A DNA stretch of 64,000 bases from Mycolicibacterium doricum (GTDB lineage: Bacteria > Actinomycetota > Actinomycetes > Mycobacteriales > Mycobacteriaceae), in the NCBI RefSeq assembly GCF_010728155.1, contig NZ_AP022605.1, forward strand, positions 372,001-436,000. The letters are read 5' to 3'. Position numbers and translations under genes: made by a program. Below, one piece after another: positions 34,802-44,604 of the stretch (its first letter is position 1; each line of letters opens with the position of its first letter). The notes beneath the pieces were generated by a model. That model searched no databases. It was not told where the DNA came from and saw only the letters and a program-made list of their open reading frames with translations.

Positions 34802-35509
34802 GTGAGCCGGGCGACGTTGGACAAGAACCCCCACGAAGTCGCGTCGATGTTCGACGCGGTGGCGCGCCGCTACGACCTGACGAACACGGTGCTCTCATTC
34901 GGGCAGGACCGGTTCTGGCGTCGCGAGACCTGTTCGGCTTTGGGCATCGGCCCGGGCGACAAGGTGCTCGACGTCGCGGCCGGCACGGCCGTGTCGACGG
35001 TCGAACTCGCCGCCTCCGGCGCTTGGTGTGTGGCCGCCGACTTCTCGGTGGGCATGCTGTCGGCGGGCCGCCGGCGCGACGTCCCGAAGGTCGCCGCCGA
35101 TGCGACCAGGCTGCCGTTCGCGGACGAGTCGTTCGACGCGGTGACCATCAGCTTCGGTCTGCGTAACGTGGTCGACCACGTCGCGGGGCTCAAAGAGATG
35201 GCGCGGGTGACGCGGCCGGGTGGACGGCTCGTGGTGTGCGAGTTCTCCACCCCGACCAACGGCGTCTTCTCCACGCTCTACAAGGAGTACCTGATGAAGG
35301 CGCTGCCGCGGATGGCGCGTGCGGTGGCCTCCAATCCCGATGCCTACGTCTATCTGGCCGAGTCGATCCGCGCCTGGCCGGACCAGGTGGGTCTCGCGAA
35401 GCGCATCGAGGATGCGGGGTGGTCGCAGGTGCGCTGGCGCAACCTGACCGGCGGCATCGTGGCACTGCACGCCGCGGTCAAACCGCCGCGCCCCCGAACA
35501 TCCGGATGA
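34802..35509 (+). CDS. menG: Demethylmenaquinone methyltransferase MenG (UbiE)
   Basis: A 235-residue UbiE/MenG methyltransferase that makes menaquinone from demethylmenaquinone with SAM. Signature [18 protein letters not shown] near residue 18, motif [16 protein letters not shown] (near 58), and [20 protein letters not shown] (near 120) are present. The -10 spacing favours GTG 34802 ([10 protein letters not shown]). Annotated as menH or ubiE in older mycobacterial genomes. The 3' end overlaps a small minus-strand frame. Confidence 0.95.
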   Translation: MSRATLDKNPHEVASMFDAVARRYDLTNTVLSFGQDRFWRRETCSALGIGPGDKVLDVAAGTAVSTVELAASGAWCVAADFSVGMLSAGRRRDVPKVAADATRLPFADESFDAVTISFGLRNVVDHVAGLKEMARVTRPGGRLVVCEFSTPTNGVFSTLYKEYLMKALPRMARAVASNPDAYVYLAESIRAWPDQVGLAKRIEDAGWSQVRWRNLTGGIVALHAAVKPPRPRTSG

Positions 35510-35582
35510 CGAAACAGACCGCCGCGGTGCCGATCACGGCGAACACGTCGAGCGCGAACAGCAGCGGCGGTTGGGTGTTCAC
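35478..35582 (-). pseudogene. Tiny hydrophobic frame, possible TRIC-channel remnant
   Basis: A 34-residue frame, GTG 35582 to TGA 35478, whose 3' end overlaps menG by 32 bp. PPLLFALDVFAV resembles the first helix of TRIC (YadS/UPF0126) cation channels and [11 protein letters not shown] resembles their last helix, with everything between missing. It could equally be a spurious hydrophobic frame; AGGCAGGA before the GTG is a weak ribosome site. Confidence 0.35.
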
Positions 35583-35603
35583 GCGTCCTGCCTGTCACGG
35601 GGG

Positions 35604-37796
35604 TCAGTAGGCGCGGCGCAGCCGCATTCCCAGCGGCCGTCCGTCCGGATCGAGCACGATCCGGTACGCGGGTATGGTCAACCACCGGTGGGGTGCCGGC
35701 GGTCGCGTTCGATCGTGTCCGAACACGTGCGGGCGCAGCCTCCCGGGTGGTCGTGGCCCCCGACATCCGCTGGCATGCCATGTGTCGAGGGCCGTCGCCC
35801 GCGCGCGCACGGTGGCGGCCGCCCGCGCCGGGTCGAGTAAGTCGTCGTCCGCCGCGAGGGCGAGGTGTTCGCGCATCAGGTCGACTCGCAGCCCGCGCGC
35901 GAACTTTCGGGCTCCGTCGCCCAACCCGCCGGGGTCGTCCGGCGCGCGGGGGTCGCGCTCGTCGTCGATGATCGCGGCCGCCAGTTCCGAGTCATGCGTC
36001 CAGGAGCGGTTGTTGAGGTTGTTGCTGCCCACCACTGCCCAGACGTCGTCGACGATGCACACCTTGGCGTGGACGTAGATCGGCCTGCCTTCGTCGTTCT
36101 CGATGTCGAAGATCTGGACGCGCGAACCTCCCGCGGCCCGCACCATCGCCATGGCTTCCAGCTGACCCAGCCCGGCCGCCCGCGTGGCCACCTTCTGGTC
36201 GACGCGGCGCGGCACCACGGCGATCAGATGCAGATCCGGTGAACGTCGCAGCGCCGCGGCGAAGAGGCGCGCCACGTCGGCCGACCACAGGTACTGGTCC
36301 TCGAGATAGATCAGTCGGCGGGCTCGCCGCAACGCCTTGGCGTAGCCACGGGCGACGCTGCGTTCACCGAGCGGGGCGAACGGATGCGGCGGCCGGCGGC
36401 GCGGATAGGTCCGCAGGAACTGCACTGCACAGTGACCGGCATCCGGTGGGTCCGGCGCGGGTTCCGGAAGCGGTGATGCGGTGCGCGGTGAGCCGTTGAT
36501 CCGGTCGCCGAGGACGTGCCACGGCAACCGGGTCGTCGGCGCGGGATCGTCCCACCGTTCTCGGATCGCATCCTCGACCTCCCGCACAGCTGGTCCGCGC
36601 AACTCGACCTGGATGTCGTGGCGGGCGGGGGTGGCGCCGTACAACTCGTCGGACGAAGCGGCCTGCGGGTCACCTTGATGGCCGGCGTCGTCGCGGCTGC
36701 CGCGGTCGAAGTCGATCCCGCCGACGAACGCCAGGTCGTCGCCGGGGCGACCGGCGTAGCGGATCGCGACAGCCTTCTGATGGTGGCTGCCCAGGGCCCG
36801 GACCCGTTGGTCGAGAAGCACTTCGACGCCTGCGGCAGCCATCTCCGCGGCGAAGTTCCGGTTCTGCTCGAGGTGGTAGCCGAAGGTGCCCCGATGCGCA
36901 CGCCACAACAGGCCGCGGACCAGCGCACCGCGCCCAGATGCGGCGGCGAGCGCCTCGCCGATCGTCGGCCCGCCGTCGGCGAGCAACTCCTCGGAGTCGG
37001 CACGCCACCCGGCGAACAGGATCACGTCGCCCGGCCCGGCGGCGGCGACCGCCTCGGCGAGTGCGGCGAAATAGGTGCGCCCGTGCACCAGCGGGCGGAC
37101 GGCGTTGTTCGCCGTCCAGGGACGCAGCCGGGTGACATCGTTGCCCCGTTCACCCGCGGTGAGGAACCACGCGTCGACGGCGGTACGCTGCTGTGGCTCC
37201 AGGCCCAGGCTCGCGTCCAGTTTCGGCAGCATCTCCTCGGCGTTCGGAGCCGCCACCACCTCGACGCCGGGCAGGTCGTCGCCGTCGAGAAGCCGCCGCG
37301 ATTGCAGGCGGTCCTGGCGCAGCGCGATCACCGCCACCCGCCCCGGATGGCGGCGGGCGAAATCGGCGAACAGGTCCGGATCCGGTCCGGCGTCGTCGCC
37401 GATGAGGATCCAGCGCAGCTGCGGTTGCCGCTCGGCCAGACGATCGAGGGCGGCGCGCTTGGGTGCCAGGCTGTGGCCGACGAGCCAGCCGGGGGCGAGG
37501 TCGCCTCCCGCGGGCAACGCCGTGCCGCCCGGGTAGCCGTTGCGGTTCAGCGCCTCGGTGACCAAGGGTGCGGAGACGTCCGGCGCGGCGGTCAGGTAAA
37601 ACACCTGGGGTTCGAGGTCTGAGTGCGCGAGGTGCCGCAGGAGATGCGGCATGCCCAGCACTGACCGGCGATCGCCAGGGCTGCGGTTGAACAGCGCGCC
37701 CACTCTGCCCAGCTGTCGGCGCACATGCGTGATCGGCAGCACCCCGTCCACGTCGCACACCACGCCGAACTCGGGCTCGACGGGTGGGCTCGGCAT
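35604..37796 (-). CDS. APP1-type phosphatase / phospholipase D fusion protein
   Basis: A 730-residue two-part protein. Residues about 1-190 look like the APP1/DUF2183 phosphatidate phosphatase catalytic domain: VVCDVDGVLPITHV gives the DxD start, and ILIGDDAGPDPDLFADF the later acidic motif. Residues about 210-690 are a phospholipase D domain with two HKD-type motifs, SHHQKAVAI (near 370) and YVHAKVCIVDDVWAVVGSNN (near 605). The ATG at 37796 starts MPSPPVEPEF. A single chain could cut a phospholipid and dephosphorylate the phosphatidate; that order of action is inference. No signal peptide is seen. Confidence 0.82.
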   Translation of the reverse strand: MPSPPVEPEFGVVCDVDGVLPITHVRRQLGRVGALFNRSPGDRRSVLGMPHLLRHLAHSDLEPQVFYLTAAPDVSAPLVTEALNRNGYPGGTALPAGGDLAPGWLVGHSLAPKRAALDRLAERQPQLRWILIGDDAGPDPDLFADFARRHPGRVAVIALRQDRLQSRRLLDGDDLPGVEVVAAPNAEEMLPKLDASLGLEPQQRTAVDAWFLTAGERGNDVTRLRPWTANNAVRPLVHGRTYFAALAEAVAAAGPGDVILFAGWRADSEELLADGGPTIGEALAAASGRGALVRGLLWRAHRGTFGYHLEQNRNFAAEMAAAGVEVLLDQRVRALGSHHQKAVAIRYAGRPGDDLAFVGGIDFDRGSRDDAGHQGDPQAASSDELYGATPARHDIQVELRGPAVREVEDAIRERWDDPAPTTRLPWHVLGDRINGSPRTASPLPEPAPDPPDAGHCAVQFLRTYPRRRPPHPFAPLGERSVARGYAKALRRARRLIYLEDQYLWSADVARLFAAALRRSPDLHLIAVVPRRVDQKVATRAAGLGQLEAMAMVRAAGGSRVQIFDIENDEGRPIYVHAKVCIVDDVWAVVGSNNLNNRSWTHDSELAAAIIDDERDPRAPDDPGGLGDGARKFARGLRVDLMREHLALAADDDLLDPARAAATVRARATALDTWHASGCRGPRPPGRLRPHVFGHDRTRPPAPHRWLTIPAYRIVLDPDGRPLGMRLRRAY

Positions 37797-37976
37797 CCCT
37801 GAATTGTGCCCGACTGCCCAGGTATGACGTGCCAAAGCGCAGAATCGATCGGTCATCGGTTCGGACACCATGCGCGGCAACGGATTCAGGACCGTGCCGC
37901 CCGTAGTCGGAGCGCTGTACATCCGCGCACTGCCAGTCGGCGGGCCGGCTCGACCGGCCACCGTACCGACGCGTGA

Positions 37977-39197
37977 TCAGCTGAACGGTTTGCGCGCATC
38001 CAGTCCGCGCGAGGCCAGACCGCCCGCACGCCACACGTGGGCAATCCAGTCGGCGTCCTCGTCGGTGACCAGGTTGCCCATGACGCGGACCGCGATGCGC
38101 ATCAGCGTCGTCGACCGCATCGCCACCGGGCCGGTCACCGGCAGGAACCTCGGCAGGGTGAGCAGCAACGCCAACCTGCGCGCGACGGAGAAGCCGCGGG
38201 CGTAGTGCGCGCCCAGCACGGTGGGCCACGCCTGCGACAAGTCACCGGAGCCGAGCAGGTCGGCGGCCAGCCGGCCGGTCTCGAGCCCATAGTCGATGCC
38301 CTCACCGTTGAGCGGATTCACACACGCGGCCGCGTCGCCGATCAGCATCCAGTTCGGGCCGGCGACACCCGAGACCGCGCCACCCATGGGCAGCAGTGCG
38401 GACAGCGGGGCGCGTGGTTCCCCCTCGAAACCCCATTCCTCCCGCCGCAACGCCGTGTAATACGACATCAGCGGGCGCAAGGCCGCATCGGCGGGCCGTT
38501 TTGCGGTCGCCAGGGCACCGACGCCGATGTTCACTTCGCCGTTGCCCAGCGGGAAGACCCAGCCGTAGCCGGGCAGCACCTTGCCCTCGGGTGAGCGCAA
38601 CTCGAGGTGCGAGGTGATCCACTGTTCGTGGCTCCGGGGGCTGGGGAGGTATCCGCGCACGGCGACGCCGTAGACGGTCTGCTGATGCCAGCGACGGCCG
38701 AGCGCGCGGCCGAGCGTCGAACGCGCGCCGTCGGCGACGATCAACGTTCCCACGCCGACCTCGTCGCCCGAGTCGAGTGTCAGCGTGTCGACGTGTCCGG
38801 ACGAATCATGGCTGACGTCAACAGCTTTGGTGCCCAGCATCATCCTTGCGCCGTCGTCGGCGGCGACGCAGCGGATGCGGTCGTCAAGTTCGGTTCGGGG
38901 CACCGCACTGCCCGTGGACGGGAACGACGGCCCCGGCCAGGCGACTTCCACGGCGGCGCCGAATCCCGACATGCGCAGCCCTCGGTGGCGGATGCGGGTG
39001 TCCAGCCAGGGGCCGAGGCCGAGGCGTTCGAGCTCGGCGACCGCTCGCGGAGTGAGCCCGTCACCGCAGGCCTTGTCGCGCGGGAAGCGGGCGGAGTCGA
39101 TCACGAGCACGTCGCGGCCGGCGCGGGCCGCCCACGCCGCGGCCGACGAACCCGCCGGTCCGGCGCCGACCACCACCACATCCGCCTGGGTCTTCAT
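37977..39197 (-). CDS. menJ: Menaquinone beta-isoprene reductase MenJ (geranylgeranyl reductase family)
   Basis: A 406-residue FAD-dependent reductase that saturates one isoprene unit of the menaquinone tail in mycobacteria. FAD motifs: VVVVGAGPAGSSAAAW at the N-terminus, ARFPRDKACGDGLTP (near residue 40) and MLIGDAAACVNPLNGEGIDY (near 283). ATG 39197 is preceded by CATACT 6 nt upstream, pointing to a leaderless transcript sharing its promoter with the divergent polyprenyl synthase gene. Equivalent to Rv0561c. Confidence 0.93.
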   Translation of the reverse strand: MKTQADVVVVGAGPAGSSAAAWAARAGRDVLVIDSARFPRDKACGDGLTPRAVAELERLGLGPWLDTRIRHRGLRMSGFGAAVEVAWPGPSFPSTGSAVPRTELDDRIRCVAADDGARMMLGTKAVDVSHDSSGHVDTLTLDSGDEVGVGTLIVADGARSTLGRALGRRWHQQTVYGVAVRGYLPSPRSHEQWITSHLELRSPEGKVLPGYGWVFPLGNGEVNIGVGALATAKRPADAALRPLMSYYTALRREEWGFEGEPRAPLSALLPMGGAVSGVAGPNWMLIGDAAACVNPLNGEGIDYGLETGRLAADLLGSGDLSQAWPTVLGAHYARGFSVARRLALLLTLPRFLPVTGPVAMRSTTLMRIAVRVMGNLVTDEDADWIAHVWRAGGLASRGLDARKPFS

Positions 39198-39203
39198 TGT
39201 CAC

Positions 39204-39211
39204 AGTATGTT
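39204..39211. promoter_or_regulatory. Overlapping divergent -10 elements for menJ and the polyprenyl synthase
   Basis: On the plus strand TATGTT (39206-39211) ends 6 nt before GTG 39218. On the minus strand CATACT (39209-39204) ends 6 nt before ATG 39197. The two hexamers share 39206-39209, so polymerase can probably serve only one gene at a time. Confidence 0.5.
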
Positions 39212-39217
39212 GGCAGG

Positions 39218-40225
39218 GTGAGGACACCGGCGACTGTGGTGGCGGGCGTGGATTTCGGCGACGCGGCCTTCGCGGCTGAAGTCCGCGCCGGAGTCACCCG
39301 CATCGAGGATCTGATGTCGACGGAGCTGGGCAAGGCGGACGAGCTGATGGCCGAGGCGGTCCAGCATCTCTTCCAGGCCGGTGGCAAGCGGTTCCGTCCG
39401 CTGTTCACGGTGCTCTCGGCTCAGCTCGGACCCGATCCCAACGCCTGGCAGGTGACGGTGGCTGGTGCGGTGATCGAGCTGGTGCATCTGGCGACGCTGT
39501 ACCACGACGACGTCATGGACGAGGCGGAGGTGCGGCGCGGGGCGCCGAGCGTCAACGCCCGCTGGAGCAACAACATCGCGATCCTCGCCGGTGACTATCT
39601 GTTCGCCACGGCGTCGAGGCTGGTTTCGCGGCTCGGACCGGAGGCGGTGCGCATCATCGCCGACACGTTCGCCCAGCTGGTCACCGGCCAGATGCGTGAG
39701 ACGCGTGGCGCGGTCGAGGGCGTCGACGACATCGAGCACTACCTCAAGGTGGTCTACGAGAAGACGGCGTGCCTGATCGCCGCGTCCGGCCGGTTCGGCG
39801 CCACGTTCTCCGGTGCCGGCGAGTCCCAGATCGAGCGGTTGGCGCGCCTCGGCGGCATCGTCGGCACCGTGTTCCAGATCTCCGACGACATCATCGACAT
39901 CGACAGCGATCCGGACGAGTCGGGCAAGGTTCCGGGCACCGACCTACGTGAGGGTGTTCACACTCTGCCGGTTCTCTACGCGTTGCGGGAGTCCGGCCCC
40001 GAGGCCGACCGGCTGCACGAACTGCTCGCCCGGCCCGTCGACAACGACGACGATCTGGCCGAAGCCCTGCGGCTGCTGCGCCGCTCACCAGGCATGGAGC
40101 TGGCCAAGGCGACCGTGACACGCTACGCGCAGCAGGCCCGCGACGAATTGGCGGCGCTGCCGGACGTGCCGGGACGCCAGGCGCTGGCCTCGTTGGTCGA
40201 CTACACGGTCACCCGGCACGGCTAA
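39218..40225 (+). CDS. grcC1: Polyprenyl diphosphate synthase (GrcC1-like)
   Basis: A 335-residue trans-prenyltransferase extending allylic diphosphates, likely supplying the menaquinone side chain. First Asp-rich motif LYHDDVMDEA (near residue 92), second QISDDIIDIDSD (near 218), with GGKRFRPLFTVLS (near 50) for isopentenyl diphosphate. GTG 39218 gives VRTPATVVAGVD, the known N-terminus; the earlier in-frame start at 39197 overlaps the divergent menJ and is unlikely. Matches Rv0562. Confidence 0.93.
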   Translation: MRTPATVVAGVDFGDAAFAAEVRAGVTRIEDLMSTELGKADELMAEAVQHLFQAGGKRFRPLFTVLSAQLGPDPNAWQVTVAGAVIELVHLATLYHDDVMDEAEVRRGAPSVNARWSNNIAILAGDYLFATASRLVSRLGPEAVRIIADTFAQLVTGQMRETRGAVEGVDDIEHYLKVVYEKTACLIAASGRFGATFSGAGESQIERLARLGGIVGTVFQISDDIIDIDSDPDESGKVPGTDLREGVHTLPVLYALRESGPEADRLHELLARPVDNDDDLAEALRLLRRSPGMELAKATVTRYAQQARDELAALPDVPGRQALASLVDYTVTRHG

Positions 40226-40302
40226 AAGTCGTCGGAACCCAGACGGCGGTATGCAGCGTTGGATCAGCGAAGACTTCACCAGGAGACTTCGCGAGGAGGT
40301 AG

Positions 40303-41181
<879 letters not shown>

Positions 41182-41326
41182 CCCCTCCGGCGCCGAGTGG
41201 GAGCCGTAATGGGCGAACGGCTGCGGCACACAGGCAGCCGCGAAAGCACGAAACGAATCCCACCCCCGACGCGATGATCAGTTCATGCACCAGCAGTCAG
41301 CCCATGCGCGCGGTCGCACCGACACA

Positions 41327-41332
41327 TATGGT
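41327..41332 (+). promoter_or_regulatory. -10 element for an exported-protein gene
   Basis: TATGGT ends 6 nt before GTG 41339, the expected spacing for a leaderless mRNA and support for that start over upstream ones. Confidence 0.45.
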
Positions 41333-41338
41333 GTGGGC

Positions 41339-41872
41339 GTGCTCAGCAGAATCCTGGCAGGAACCGCGACGGTCGTCGGCGCCGCGGTGATGACCGCAGG
41401 CCTCGCCGCCGCCCAGCCCCCCGCGCCCGGCCCGCCACCGGCGCCCAACGTCAACGCGTGGCCGCCCGTGAGCCCCGCGGAGTTTACCGCGATGAACGGC
41501 ACCTGGTACACGTTCGGCGCGCCGGGTGGGCTGACCTGCGTCATCCAGCGCGGCGGCGCCTACGGCTGCAGCGGCGCGATCCCCGCTGCACCCGGCGGTG
41601 CGAACCTGGTGAGCGGCGGCATCGGCGGCGTCCCGACGTTCGCCAACGCGGCGGCGCCGTTCTCCGACGCCGTCGAGACGGTCAAGCCGTTGCCGCCCAA
41701 CACGCGCATCAGCTTCCAGACCGTCAGCTGCGGCACCGACGGCACGATGACCACGTGCGTGGACGCCCACAACGGCGCCGGCTTCGTCATCAGCCCCGCG
41801 GCCAGCTTCGTCCTGCAGCCGAGCAACCCGCTGCTGCTGCCCCGCGAAGGTGACAACCCTTACTTCAACTGA
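41339..41872 (+). CDS. Exported hypothetical protein
   Basis: A 177-residue secreted protein. GTG 41339 gives a compact signal peptide (VLSRILAGTATVVGAAVMTA, cleavage after LAAA), while the frame open from 41285 would add an untypical 18-residue lead. The mature part begins with a Pro-rich stretch, then NGTWYTFGAPGGLTCVIQRG and TVSCGTDGTMTTCVD, giving three or four cysteines and a beta-rich look. Similar proteins are frequent in mycobacterial culture filtrates; the function is unknown. Convergent with gpsA, 3 bp apart. Confidence 0.75.
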   Translation: MLSRILAGTATVVGAAVMTAGLAAAQPPAPGPPPAPNVNAWPPVSPAEFTAMNGTWYTFGAPGGLTCVIQRGGAYGCSGAIPAAPGGANLVSGGIGGVPTFANAAAPFSDAVETVKPLPPNTRISFQTVSCGTDGTMTTCVDAHNGAGFVISPAASFVLQPSNPLLLPREGDNPYFN

Positions 41873-41875
41873 CGT

Positions 41876-42901
41876 CTAGAAGCCCGAGCCGTGCACCTCA
41901 TGGCCGGGCTTCTCGGCGATCAGGCCGCGGTAGGCCTGCTCCACCGTCGACCCGTGGTTGATCACGCCGTCGACCTCTCGGGCGATCGGCATGTTCAGTC
42001 CGTACTCGTCGGCGAACTCCATGATCACCTTGGAGGCCTTCACCCCCTCGGCGACCTGGTTCATCGCCGCGATGATCTCCTCGATCGACTTACCCGCGCC
42101 GAGCTGCTCACCGACGTGACGGTTGCGGCTGCGCTGGCTGGTGCACGTGACGATCAAGTCGCCCATCCCGGCCAGACCCGCGAAGGTGTCGCGATGCCCG
42201 CCCATGGCCTCGCCGAGTTTCGACATCTCGCGGACCGCACGGGCGATCACCATGGCGCGGGTGTTCTCGCCGATGCCAAGTGAATAACCCATGCCGACCG
42301 CGATCGCGTAGACGTTCTTGAGGGCGCCGGCCATCTCGACACCCACCACATCGTCGGTGGTGTAGGTGCGAAAACGCTTGGTGCGAAACAACCCCGCCAG
42401 GTGTGCGCAAAGGTGCGGATCGGGCATCGCCAGCACCGCCGCCGCGGCGTATCCATCGGCGACCTCGCGGGCGATGTTGGGGCCGGCCAGGATTCCCGCC
42501 GGGTGGCCGGGCAGCACCTCGTCGATTATCTGGCTCATCCGCATGTTGGTGCCCTGCTCGAGCCCCTTGACCAACGACACCACCGGAACCCACGGCCGCA
42601 GTTCGGCGGCGAGTTCCCCGAGCACGCCGCGGAACCCGTGCGACGGCACCCCCATGACGACGACGTCGGCGCTGTTGGCCGCCTCGGCGAAGTCGGTCGT
42701 CGCGCGCAACGTCTCGCTGAGGAGGCAGTCGTCGCCGAGGTAGCGGGGGTTTCGGTGGTTGGCGTTGATGTCCTTGGCGGTGTCTTCCGAGCGCACCCAC
42801 TGGATCGTGGGTGCGCGCCGTGAGCAGATCGATGCGACGGTGGTGCCCCAGGCTCCACCTCCGAGGACGACGACCTTGGGCTGTCGTTTCTCGTGCGCCA
42901 T
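41876..42901 (-). CDS. gpsA: Glycerol-3-phosphate dehydrogenase [NAD(P)+]
   Basis: A 341-residue enzyme making sn-glycerol 3-phosphate for phospholipids. N-terminal VVVLGGGAWGTTVASI binds NAD(P); ILAGPNIAREVADG (near residue 145), the catalytic Lys region EMAGALKNVYAIAVG (near 198) and ENTRAMVIARAVREM (near 220) are conserved. ATG 42901 has TACGCT (42914-42909, minus) 7 nt upstream, so leaderless. Equivalent to Rv0564c (gpdA1). Confidence 0.95.
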   Translation of the reverse strand: MAHEKRQPKVVVLGGGAWGTTVASICSRRAPTIQWVRSEDTAKDINANHRNPRYLGDDCLLSETLRATTDFAEAANSADVVVMGVPSHGFRGVLGELAAELRPWVPVVSLVKGLEQGTNMRMSQIIDEVLPGHPAGILAGPNIAREVADGYAAAAVLAMPDPHLCAHLAGLFRTKRFRTYTTDDVVGVEMAGALKNVYAIAVGMGYSLGIGENTRAMVIARAVREMSKLGEAMGGHRDTFAGLAGMGDLIVTCTSQRSRNRHVGEQLGAGKSIEEIIAAMNQVAEGVKASKVIMEFADEYGLNMPIAREVDGVINHGSTVEQAYRGLIAEKPGHEVHGSGF

Positions 42902-42908
42902 GGCGATC

Positions 42909-42914
42909 AGCGTA
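42909..42914 (-). promoter_or_regulatory. -10 element for gpsA
   Basis: TACGCT on the minus strand ends 7 nt before ATG 42901. Confidence 0.45.
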
Positions 42915-43102
42915 GGACCGGTGCCCCGCTCAGGGGGGTGATTCGAGTGGTGCAGCAACCGCGTCGCGCACCGGGCGATGATGAGGTCCGGTCGGCCCCC
43001 CTGGGGGTGTGGTGACGGTTTCGCCGTCGTGGTGTGCCGCAACACCACCGAATCACCGCGACGACGGCAAGACCGTCGGCCCCGACACCATCGCGGAGTT
43101 GC

Positions 43103-43594
43103 TCAGCGGTAGTTGACGAACTGCAGTGCCACGTCGAGGTCGGCCTGCTTGAGCAGTGCGATGACGGTCTGCAGGTCGTCACGCTTCTTGCTGCTCACCC
43201 GGATCTCGTCGCCCTGGATCTGGGCCTTGACGCCCTTGGGGCCCTCGTCCCGGATGATCTTGGTGATCTTCTTGGCCTGCTCGCTGGTGATGCCCTCTTT
43301 GATGGTGCCGGACACCTTGTAGGTCTTGCCGCTGGGCTGCGGGTCACCGGCGTCGAAGGCCTTCATCGAGATGTCCCTGCGGATGAGTTTCTCCTTGAAG
43401 ACGTCGACGGCGGCCTTCACGCGTTCCTCGGTGGAGCTGACGATCTCGATGGCCTCGTCGCCCTTCCAGGCGATCGTGGTGTCGGTGCCCCGGAAGTCGA
43501 AGCGGGTGCTCAACTCCTTGGCTGCCTGGTTCAACGCGTTGTCGACCTCCTGGCGATCGACCTTGCTCACGACGTCGAAGCTGGAATCCGCCAT
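43103..43594 (-). CDS. yajQ: YajQ-family nucleotide-binding protein
   Basis: A 163-residue YajQ/UPF0234 protein (two RNP-like folds). It opens [20 protein letters not shown] and carries [19 protein letters not shown] and the C-terminal [19 protein letters not shown]. Homologues bind nucleotides or cyclic di-GMP. ATG 43594 follows GGAGGGAG; the in-frame extension upstream is not supported. Equivalent to Rv0566c. It diverges from tRNA-Tyr. Confidence 0.94.
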   Translation of the reverse strand: MADSSFDVVSKVDRQEVDNALNQAAKELSTRFDFRGTDTTIAWKGDEAIEIVSSTEERVKAAVDVFKEKLIRRDISMKAFDAGDPQPSGKTYKVSGTIKEGITSEQAKKITKIIRDEGPKGVKAQIQGDEIRVSSKKRDDLQTVIALLKQADLDVALQFVNYR

Positions 43595-43695
43595 GGACTC
43601 GCTCCCTCCTGGCTTGTTCGGACGTTTTCGTCTTCGGCCCATCCTCGTTGTACCCTGCTAGTCGCACCAAATCCGAGAGGACGGTGCGACCACCC

Positions 43696-43778
43696 GGCAG
43701 GTTGCCCGAGCGGCCAATGGGAGCGGACTGTAAATCCGTCGGCTTACGCCTACGCAGGTTCGAATCCTGCACCTGCCA
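43696..43778 (+). tRNA. tRNA-Tyr (GTA anticodon)
   Basis: A class II tRNA of 83 bases. The acceptor stem pairs GGCAGGT (43696-43702) with ACCTGCC (43771-43777), with A as discriminator. The anticodon loop CTGTAAA holds GTA, a long variable arm (GTCGGCTTACGCC) follows, and GGTTCGAATCC is the T-arm. CCA is not encoded. Confidence 0.96.
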
Positions 43779-43784
43779 CACTGG

Positions 43785-43810
43785 TCAGGCCCCCTTTCGA
43801 GGGGGCCTGA
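43785..43810. terminator. Intrinsic-type hairpin after tRNA-Tyr
   Basis: TCAGGCCCCCT and AGGGGGCCTGA form an 11-bp stem around TTCG. No U-run follows, which is usual in mycobacteria. It could stop both the tRNA and the convergent GAF-ANTAR transcript. Confidence 0.75.
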
Positions 43811-43823
43811 TTGCGTGTGGCCG

Positions 43824-44507
43824 CTACAGGGAGTCGATCACCCTCCGGGCGATCACCCTCACGGGCGTGTTGCTGTCCTGTGAGAGCCGGACCATCAACT
43901 CGAAAGCGCGCACCGCGTCGATCGAGAATTCCTTCATCAGAATGCCTTTGGCCTGTCCGATCTCATCGCGACTGGCTATGGCAGATCGGTATTGCCGGTG
44001 CTTGTTGGCGGCCATGATCGCAATGGCGGCGTGGGTGGCGAGCAGCGCACCGAGCGCCTCGCCCTCGCTGTCGATGGCGTGCGGTGAGCGGCTGAGGAGG
44101 TTCAGAGCGCCCGAGGGACCTCGCTGGACGAACAGTTGGAATGACACCAGGCTACGAACACCCGCCGCGACCGCGGCTGAGCTGAAGGCCGGCCACCTCG
44201 GATCCTGCTCCAGGTCGGGGCTCCGGATCGCCGTGTGGTCCTCTGCGGCCTCCAGGCACGGCCCCTGTTCGGTTCGCATCTGGAGTTCGTCGAGGTCACT
44301 CACGATTGCATCGGTGGGTGCCACAGACCGGAACCGGCCGCCGTCGATCAGCAACACGTCGGCGTAGTCGACGCCGTCGATCAGCTCGACCGCGGCAGCG
44401 GTCACCCTGCCCAGGGTCTGGTCGAGGTCCGCTTCGTCGACGAAGTTCTCCGTCAGCTCTCGCATCGACGCGATGAGCGCCGGTTGATGCCCGCTTTCGG
44501 TGGCCAT
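43824..44507 (-). CDS. GAF-ANTAR domain protein
   Basis: A 227-residue regulator: a GAF sensor domain (about residues 12-160; GVDYADVLLIDGG, EQGPCLEAAEDH, SLVSFQLFVQRG) and a C-terminal ANTAR RNA-binding module (SAIASRDEIGQAKGILMKEF, then AFELMVRLSQDSNTPVRVIA). ANTAR proteins bind paired hexaloop hairpins to block termination. ATG 44507. Such genes are numerous in mycobacteria; the target RNA is unknown. Confidence 0.87.
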   Translation of the reverse strand: MATESGHQPALIASMRELTENFVDEADLDQTLGRVTAAAVELIDGVDYADVLLIDGGRFRSVAPTDAIVSDLDELQMRTEQGPCLEAAEDHTAIRSPDLEQDPRWPAFSSAAVAAGVRSLVSFQLFVQRGPSGALNLLSRSPHAIDSEGEALGALLATHAAIAIMAANKHRQYRSAIASRDEIGQAKGILMKEFSIDAVRAFELMVRLSQDSNTPVRVIARRVIDSL

Positions 44508-44604
44508 AGGGCCTCTTCCCGGACGCGATCGACCGCGGTGCAACGCCCTTGGAGCCATCCTATGCCCGACAGTCAGCTCCGCCGCCATCGCCGAGAGGAC
44601 AAAA

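Noticed and set aside
37150..38229. Long minus-strand frame in a different phase across the start of the phosphatase-PLD gene
   Set aside because: Low-complexity Arg/Ala/Gly composition and no motifs; shadow of the real gene.
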